Assembly: GCA_964458015.1 (NCBI GenBank)
Contig: CAYWGR010000100.1
Span: forward strand, 1-20,143
Source of the DNA: CAYWGR01 sp964458015
GTDB taxonomy: Bacteria; Planctomycetota; Planctomycetia; Pirellulales; Thermoguttaceae
Length of the DNA stretch: 20,143 bases
Direction of reading: 5' to 3'
Positions 15,847 to 20,143 of the stretch are shown here, piece after piece. Position 1 is the stretch's first letter; every line of letters starts with the position of its first letter. The notes under the pieces are model-generated. The model saw nothing but the letters and a program-made list of their open reading frames with translations, was not told the DNA's origin and did no database searches. A program made the position numbers and the translations under genes.

Positions 15847-16503
15847 ATGAGGACCATAGCGTTATCCCTGGCCGTCGGCTGGCTGATCGCCAACATGGCG
15901 ATTGCCGGCGACGAGTGCAAGACGCCCGCCGCTTGTCAGGAAGTGCAAACCTGCGGCAGTCCCGATCATTGCGGGCGTTGCGGCCGCTCCGGCTGCTGCG
16001 ACAAATACTGCAAGGTCGTTTGCGAGACGAAAGAGATTAAAAAGCACGTATGGGTCGTGAAGTGCGAAGAGTATTGCACCTCACTGCCTGGATGCAAGCA
16101 TGGTTGTCATTGCGGCCAGTGTGACGCCTGCAATGCAACCGGTGAATGCACGATTGAATCGCCCAAGTGCGAGGGGTGCGGCAAAGGCAAGTGCGATCCT
16201 TGCGCCGCTGAGAAAAACAAGTGCATCGTTCCGCCGAAATGCGGCAAGGTGCGTGAGAAGAAAACGCTGGAAAAGAAAGAGATCATCTGCAAGGTTCCCA
16301 GCTATAAGTGCGTCGTGGTCTATGCCTGCCAGAATTGCGCGGGCCAAGATTGCGGCACCAAGCAAGCAGCGCCCGAGGCCGTCAAACCGGCAGCACCTAC
16401 GCCCGCTCCGGCTCCGGCTGCTCCGATAGCGCCGGTGCCCGGTAAAACGACCCAAGACGAGACGGAAATGCCGCCCTTGGCGGACGCTTCGATTTCGTTT
16501 TGA
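15847..16503 (+). CDS. Secreted cysteine-rich protein of unknown function
   Basis: 218 residues. A signal peptide (1-20, ending MAIA) precedes residues 21-170, which hold all 28 cysteines, mostly as CxxC or CC pairs. Examples are HCGRCGRSGCCDKYC and CHCGQCDACNATGEC. A Pro/Ala-rich low-complexity tail follows (about 173-200) with an acidic C-terminus. Two related modules can be seen at about 55-77 and 131-164, each with Lys-rich CK...K and a following KC...C stretch. The cysteines could form disulphides in an exported structural protein or bind metal. Planctomycete cell-wall proteins are cysteine-rich, but I cannot assign this one. AAGGAG eight bases before the ATG gives a good ribosome site. 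It is likely co-transcribed with the porin gene and ends before a bidirectional terminator. Confidence 0.85.
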   Translation: MRTIALSLAVGWLIANMAIAGDECKTPAACQEVQTCGSPDHCGRCGRSGCCDKYCKVVCETKEIKKHVWVVKCEEYCTSLPGCKHGCHCGQCDACNATGECTIESPKCEGCGKGKCDPCAAEKNKCIVPPKCGKVREKKTLEKKEIICKVPSYKCVVVYACQNCAGQDCGTKQAAPEAVKPAAPTPAPAPAAPIAPVPGKTTQDETEMPPLADASISF

Positions 16504-16627
16504 CGGCGTCTTGCGGCCGAGAGCGATTTCTCCGACAACCGGAGATAACCACCTACGTGTTCCGGCGGACATTTTCAGAGATAAAAGCTCTCGAAATGCT
16601 GGAATAGATGAGCTTTAGCACAAAAAG

Positions 16628-16665
16628 GGGGCGGCAGTCGTAAAAACTGTCGCCCCAATTTTATT
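16628..16665. terminator. Bidirectional Rho-independent terminator
   Basis: Arms GGGGCGGCAGT (16628-16638) and ACTGTCGCCCC (16646-16656) form an 11-pair stem with one G.U pair and a seven-base loop. On the plus strand AATTTTATT follows; on the minus strand CCCCCTTTTTG follows the stem. It sits between the convergent cysteine-rich protein gene (stop 16503) and helicase gene (stop 16682), so it can end both transcripts. Confidence 0.85.
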
Positions 16666-16681
16666 CTTGATGCTTGAGGCT

Positions 16682-18721
16682 TTATCCCCACAAGTCTTTT
16701 GTCTTCCGACGAACCGTTTCGCTTGTGAGGCGAGACGACTCTTCAGCCGGTTCAGACGGATCGTCGTCGCTCAAATCCGTCGTACACTGATGGAATAAGC
16801 CGAGCAATTCTCGGGGTAGGAATCGCGTGCGTTGCGAGAATCTGTGGTGATCGCTTCGGCCGGTCCAGTAGTAGCGCAACGGATGGCATACATAGAGCCA
16901 ATTTTTCGCCCGAGTCAATGCGACGTAAAACAAACGCCGCTCTTCCTCGATCTCCTCGGGATTTTTTACGGCCATGTCGGAAGGTATGTTGCCGTCGGCT
17001 GCATGGATCACATAGACAGCGTCCCATTCCAACCCTTTTGCCGAATGAATCGTGCTTAAGACCAGGTAATCATCGTCGAGCATCGGCGGACCGGCCAAAT
17101 CCTGCGTCGAACTAGGCGGATCGAGCGTCATTTCCAACAGCATGCGCTGCCGGTTGCTAAAACGCGACGCAATCACCTCCAATTGTTCCAAATCGCGCAG
17201 CCGCGGTTCGGTATGATCGTATTTTGTTTCCATCAGCGGAGCGTAGAACTTCCGCACGCGATTCAGTTGCGTCGGCAAATCGTCGGGCGTGCGAGCCAAC
17301 TCTCGGAGCAGCGCGACGAACGCCGGCCAAAGCGTTGCAGCGTCGGCTGGCGGGCGCCAATCGGTCCACACCTGAAAATCTCCGCCGCTTTGCACGAGCA
17401 TCTGCATCAAATGCTTCGCTTTCATCGGTCCGATGCCCGGCAGCAAGATCAACAGCCGCAGGCCGGAAACGACATCGCGAGGATTTTCGGCCAAACGCAA
17501 AAAAGCGATCAGATCCTTGACGTGGGCTGTCTCGACGAACTTCAACCCGCCGAATTTATGGAAAGGAATGCCGGCGCGCGCCAACTCGGCTTCGAGCATC
17601 ATGCTATGATGCGAAGCGCGAAACAAGACGGCCTGCCGGCGCAGATCGACGCCCGCCTCGCGATGTTCGAGCACGCAACGGATGATGTAGGCCGCCTGAT
17701 CCGACTCGTCTTCGCAGTGGACCAGGCGTGGTTTTTCGCCTTCCACGCGATTCGACCAGAGATTTTTTGCATAGCGTTCGCGGGCAAGCCCGATCACGCC
17801 GTTCGTGGCCGCTAGGATCGGCTGCGTGCTGCGGTAATTCTGCTCAAGCGTGACGACCTCGGCGTCTTTGTAATGCTTGGGGAAATCCAGGATATTTCGC
17901 ACCGTGGCCGCGCGAAAAGCATAGATCGACTGGGCATCGTCGCCGACGGCGGTCAATCCCTTGCCTTCGGGCGAAAGCCGGTAAAGGATGTCGGCTTGAA
18001 GCGTGTTCGTGTCTTGATACTCATCGACCAGCACGCAATCGAACATTTTTCGGATCGACGGCCCGGCCTTGTCGTCGGCGAGCAGGGCATCCCAAAAGAC
18101 GAGCAGATCGTCGTAGTCGAAAACGCCGGCCGATTCCTTGCGGTCGACATAGCCGTCGAAAAGCTGCTTCAATTCGGTCTGCCAATCCTTGCACCAGGGG
18201 AAATACTGCTCCAAGACTTCGTCGAGCTTTTGCCGAGCATTGATGCATCGGCTGTAGATCGACATGCAAGTGCCCTTCTTTGGGAATCGTTTGTCGGTCT
18301 TAGCCAGATTCAAGTCGGTGCGCACGACGTTGAGCAAATCCTCGGAATCTGCGCGATCGTGAACGGCGAACTCGGGCGGCAGGCCGATCATCTTGCCGTA
18401 GCGATGCAGCAATCGCGTCGCCACAGCATGATAGGTTCCGCTCCAAACGCGCGTGGTGCCGGGCAAACCCAACCGATGCAGTAAAATTTCGGCCCGGCGA
18501 AGCATTTCGGCCGCCGCGCGACGGGTAAACGTCAGCAATAGGATACGGCTAGGGTCGATCCCGCCGGCAATGTGCCATGCGACGCGATGCAAAAGGGTCG
18601 TGGTTTTACCCGTGCCTGCGCCCGCGACAATCAACAGCGGGCGATCGCCGTGGGCGACCGCCTCGCGTTGTTGCGGATTCAGATCGGCCAGTAGTTGGTC
18701 GATGGCGGCCGTATTGTTCAT
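16682..18721 (-). CDS. UvrD/Rep/PcrA-family superfamily 1 ATP-dependent DNA helicase
   Basis: 679 residues, close to Rep (about 670) and shorter than PcrA/UvrD. All superfamily 1A motifs are visible: Q-motif LNPQQREAV (14-22), Walker A AGAGTGKT (33-40), DEYQDT (233-238), GDDAQSIYAFR (260-270), QNYRS (294-298), TIHSAKGLEWD (557-567) and LFYVALTRAK (597-606). The enzyme unwinds DNA 3'-5' in repair and replication restart. The C-terminus lacks the long extension that binds RNA polymerase in PcrA, though an Arg/Lys-rich tail ends the protein. It overlaps the upstream FG-GAP gene by ATGA at 18718-18721, so translation is likely coupled. Sequence alone does not decide between UvrD, Rep and PcrA. 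Confidence 0.95.
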   Translation of the reverse strand: MNNTAAIDQLLADLNPQQREAVAHGDRPLLIVAGAGTGKTTTLLHRVAWHIAGGIDPSRILLLTFTRRAAAEMLRRAEILLHRLGLPGTTRVWSGTYHAVATRLLHRYGKMIGLPPEFAVHDRADSEDLLNVVRTDLNLAKTDKRFPKKGTCMSIYSRCINARQKLDEVLEQYFPWCKDWQTELKQLFDGYVDRKESAGVFDYDDLLVFWDALLADDKAGPSIRKMFDCVLVDEYQDTNTLQADILYRLSPEGKGLTAVGDDAQSIYAFRAATVRNILDFPKHYKDAEVVTLEQNYRSTQPILAATNGVIGLARERYAKNLWSNRVEGEKPRLVHCEDESDQAAYIIRCVLEHREAGVDLRRQAVLFRASHHSMMLEAELARAGIPFHKFGGLKFVETAHVKDLIAFLRLAENPRDVVSGLRLLILLPGIGPMKAKHLMQMLVQSGGDFQVWTDWRPPADAATLWPAFVALLRELARTPDDLPTQLNRVRKFYAPLMETKYDHTEPRLRDLEQLEVIASRFSNRQRMLLEMTLDPPSSTQDLAGPPMLDDDYLVLSTIHSAKGLEWDAVYVIHAADGNIPSDMAVKNPEEIEEERRLFYVALTRAKNWLYVCHPLRYYWTGRSDHHRFSQRTRFLPRELLGLFHQCTTDLSDDDPSEPAEESSRLTSETVRRKTKDLWG

Positions 18722-19905
18722 GGAGTCGATTGATTTTCAAACCAGACGGGGCCGCCCCATTTTCCGGTGGTAACAATATCAAGCTTCCCGTCGCCGTTGA
18801 TGTCGGCCGCCTCGATATTCAGCGCTGCCCCGATGCCTTCCTTGTAGGTAATCACATGCTTGGTCCAAACTGGATTGGGACCGCGTTTCAAGTCGTACCA
18901 GTAAACTCCCAGCGGGCCGTATTCATCGGGATCGCCGCCGTTGTGGGCCATGAACCGCTTGCCGGTAAGTAGCTCCATCTCGCCATCATTGTCGATGTCG
19001 GCCAACGTGATCGAATGGGCTTGGCTCCAGGTGTCGTCGATCGTGTGCTGCTTCCAAGAAACCTCAGCACCATTGCGAACCTGTTCGTACCAGGAAATTC
19101 CATAGCCGTGGGCGTCGCTTGTGATAATGTCGGCCAATCCGTCCTTGTTGACATCGTAGGCACGGATCTGCGGCGTGTGCGTGGCTTTGCCATCCTTCGC
19201 ACCGACCGAAAGCGGATGCTCGATCCACTTTCCGTTGCGAATGTCCGCGGGGGCCTCGAACCAAGCATTGGGCCGAATGATGTCGGGCCGGCCGTCGCCG
19301 TTGATGTCGCCGATGCCGCCGCCTAGCTGCATGCCTTTTTCGCAAACGAGGTGCGTAACCATGCCGCTTTTACCATCTGCACCCTTGACCACTTCATACC
19401 AAATAGTGCGAGCCACGTCGGGCAGAACAACGTCGCAATGACCGTTGCCCTTAAGATCCCAGAGACAGCCGGTTTCGAAATTGCCATTCTTCTCGATCTC
19501 CGATTCAGGCCAAAGCCCTTCGACCTTGCCCGTGTTGCGATACCAAGTAGACCGCATCTTGAACCATGAGCACGAAAGCACATCTAGCAGTCCGTCGCCG
19601 TCCACGTCGAGCGGCAAATTCATGAAATCGTCGTGATAGCCTTTGCCCTGCTCATCGACGCTTCCCTCTAGGTTGCGGATTTTTTGCGGCTTGAAATCGG
19701 GGGCCAGGTAGAGATAGGGCCCGGCCACGATATCCAGCTTCTTATCGTTGTTGAAATCGCCGACACCGCAGGCTTCACTGCGGAAATGGCCGATGTGATG
19801 CGTCACGAACTTGACCTTTTCCGGCGGAAATGGTCCGTCGGCCGTCGCAATCGCGGCAACGCAAATAATCGAAATCAACAAACAGCTTGTCAGAATGGCT
19901 CGCAT
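18718..19905 (-). CDS. Secreted FG-GAP/VCBS repeat protein, seven-bladed beta-propeller
   Basis: 395 residues from the ATG at 19905, which starts the signal peptide MRAILTSCLLISIICVAA (cleavage near ATA-DG) and has AAGGAG nine bases upstream. An in-frame start 93 bases earlier adds residues without signal character. Seven FG-GAP repeats with DxNxDG-type calcium loops lie at about residues 50, 100, 150, 200, 251, 303 and 368, for instance DVDGDGLLDV, DINGDGRPDI and DINGDGKLDI. The near-regular spacing of about 50 residues points to a seven-bladed propeller, as in integrin alpha heads. The protein should bind calcium and a ligand outside the cytoplasm; the ligand is unknown. It overlaps the helicase gene by four bases, although no functional tie is apparent. 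Confidence 0.9.
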   Translation of the reverse strand: MRAILTSCLLISIICVAAIATADGPFPPEKVKFVTHHIGHFRSEACGVGDFNNDKKLDIVAGPYLYLAPDFKPQKIRNLEGSVDEQGKGYHDDFMNLPLDVDGDGLLDVLSCSWFKMRSTWYRNTGKVEGLWPESEIEKNGNFETGCLWDLKGNGHCDVVLPDVARTIWYEVVKGADGKSGMVTHLVCEKGMQLGGGIGDINGDGRPDIIRPNAWFEAPADIRNGKWIEHPLSVGAKDGKATHTPQIRAYDVNKDGLADIITSDAHGYGISWYEQVRNGAEVSWKQHTIDDTWSQAHSITLADIDNDGEMELLTGKRFMAHNGGDPDEYGPLGVYWYDLKRGPNPVWTKHVITYKEGIGAALNIEAADINGDGKLDIVTTGKWGGPVWFENQSTP

Positions 19906-19973
19906 CGCTGGCTGCTCCTTTCGAGAGTCACGGAACAAATAAGGTGGGATTGGGTAGACAGATCGTAAACAGC

Positions 19974-19994
19974 GGTTTGGCAATGTGGCAAACC
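19974..19994 (-). promoter_or_regulatory. Inverted repeat near the predicted transcription start of the FG-GAP gene
   Basis: GGTTTG (19974-19979) and CAAACC (19989-19994) form a six-base inverted repeat with a nine-base spacer. It lies just downstream of the candidate promoter at 20007-20035, where a repressor could act. It may be chance. Confidence 0.25.
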
Positions 19995-20006
19995 ACACGC
20001 TTCGAT

Positions 20007-20035
20007 ATTATCCCCCATATCCTAGCCCAATGCAA
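20007..20035 (-). promoter_or_regulatory. Candidate sigma-70 promoter of the FG-GAP/helicase pair
   Basis: On the minus strand TTGCAT (20030-20035) is followed after 17 bases by GATAAT (20007-20012). The -10 matches at five of six positions and the -35 only partly. Transcription would start near 20000, giving a leader of about 95 bases before the ATG at 19905. Confidence 0.5.
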
Positions 20036-20090
20036 GGGAGGAGAAAACAGGGGCAGGGCCAATCAATTGTTGAAGTTGGGAAAAGCGTAG

Positions 20091-20143
20091 GGCGGGGTCG
20101 AGCGAAGCGATGGCCCGCCATTTTGCGAAGAATTCAAGGCGGG
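20091..20143. repeat. GC-rich palindromic repeat cut by the window end
   Basis: GGCGGG (20091-20096), CCCGCC (20114-20119) and GGCGGG (20138-20143) alternate in orientation and can form two different hairpins. The intervening GTCGAGCGAAGCGATGG recalls the inner arm of the palindrome at 13910. The element runs off the window, so its full extent is unknown. Confidence 0.5.

Noticed and set aside
17183..17815. Open frame of 210 codons on the plus strand inside the helicase gene
   Set aside because: The minus-strand helicase motifs are complete here; the plus frame has no family character.

Overview
The window looks like chromosomal DNA of a planctomycete, probably of the Pirellulales type. This is inferred from the gene repertoire and not from any marker gene. 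The pointers are a squalene-cyclase-fold protein next to ExbB/ExbD, a XylR-type AraC regulator with a periplasmic-binding-protein domain, Tat-exported Gfo/Idh/MocA and ceramidase-fold proteins, an OprP-type porin beside a very cysteine-rich secreted protein, and an exported FG-GAP protein. There are no tRNA or rRNA genes, CRISPR arrays, transposases or phage genes. Twelve protein genes are supported.

Region 1 (about 25-6584, minus strand) is a four-gene envelope operon, read from right to left: a long exported TPR protein, an ExbB/TolQ channel subunit, an ExbD/TolR subunit, and a 710-residue protein. The last has a TonB-like membrane anchor, a roughly 300-residue low-complexity linker and an alpha-toroid (prenyltransferase/squalene-cyclase-like) C-terminus. 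A hairpin terminator follows it. The set resembles a proton-driven Tol/Ton-type machine whose TonB-like component carries an unusual output domain.

Region 2 (6608-13999) is a XylR-like regulator transcribed divergently from four plus-strand genes: a Tat-exported neutral-ceramidase-fold protein, a Tat-exported Gfo/Idh/MocA oxidoreductase, an exported nitrilase-superfamily protein with a full catalytic triad, and an exported protein with two nitrilase domains. In the two-domain protein each half lacks a different catalytic residue (Cys to Gly in the first, Lys to Ile in the second). The ceramidase-fold protein also lacks the nucleophilic serine of its family motif. Together they look like an inducible extracytoplasmic pathway acting on amide-containing, perhaps sugar-linked, substrates. 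The substrate cannot be read from the sequence. The locus ends in a nested palindrome of about 120 bp resembling a REP or MITE-like element.

Region 3 (14371-16665, plus strand) holds a phosphate-selective-type porin and a secreted protein with 28 cysteines. It ends in a bidirectional terminator shared with the convergent gene that follows.

Region 4 (16682-20143, minus strand) is a secreted seven-repeat FG-GAP beta-propeller protein followed by a UvrD/Rep-type helicase that overlaps it by ATGA. A candidate sigma-70 promoter lies upstream, and a GC-rich palindromic repeat is cut by the window edge.

The best candidates for something undescribed are the two-domain pseudo-nitrilase and its locus, and the TonB-like/alpha-toroid fusion in an ExbBD operon.
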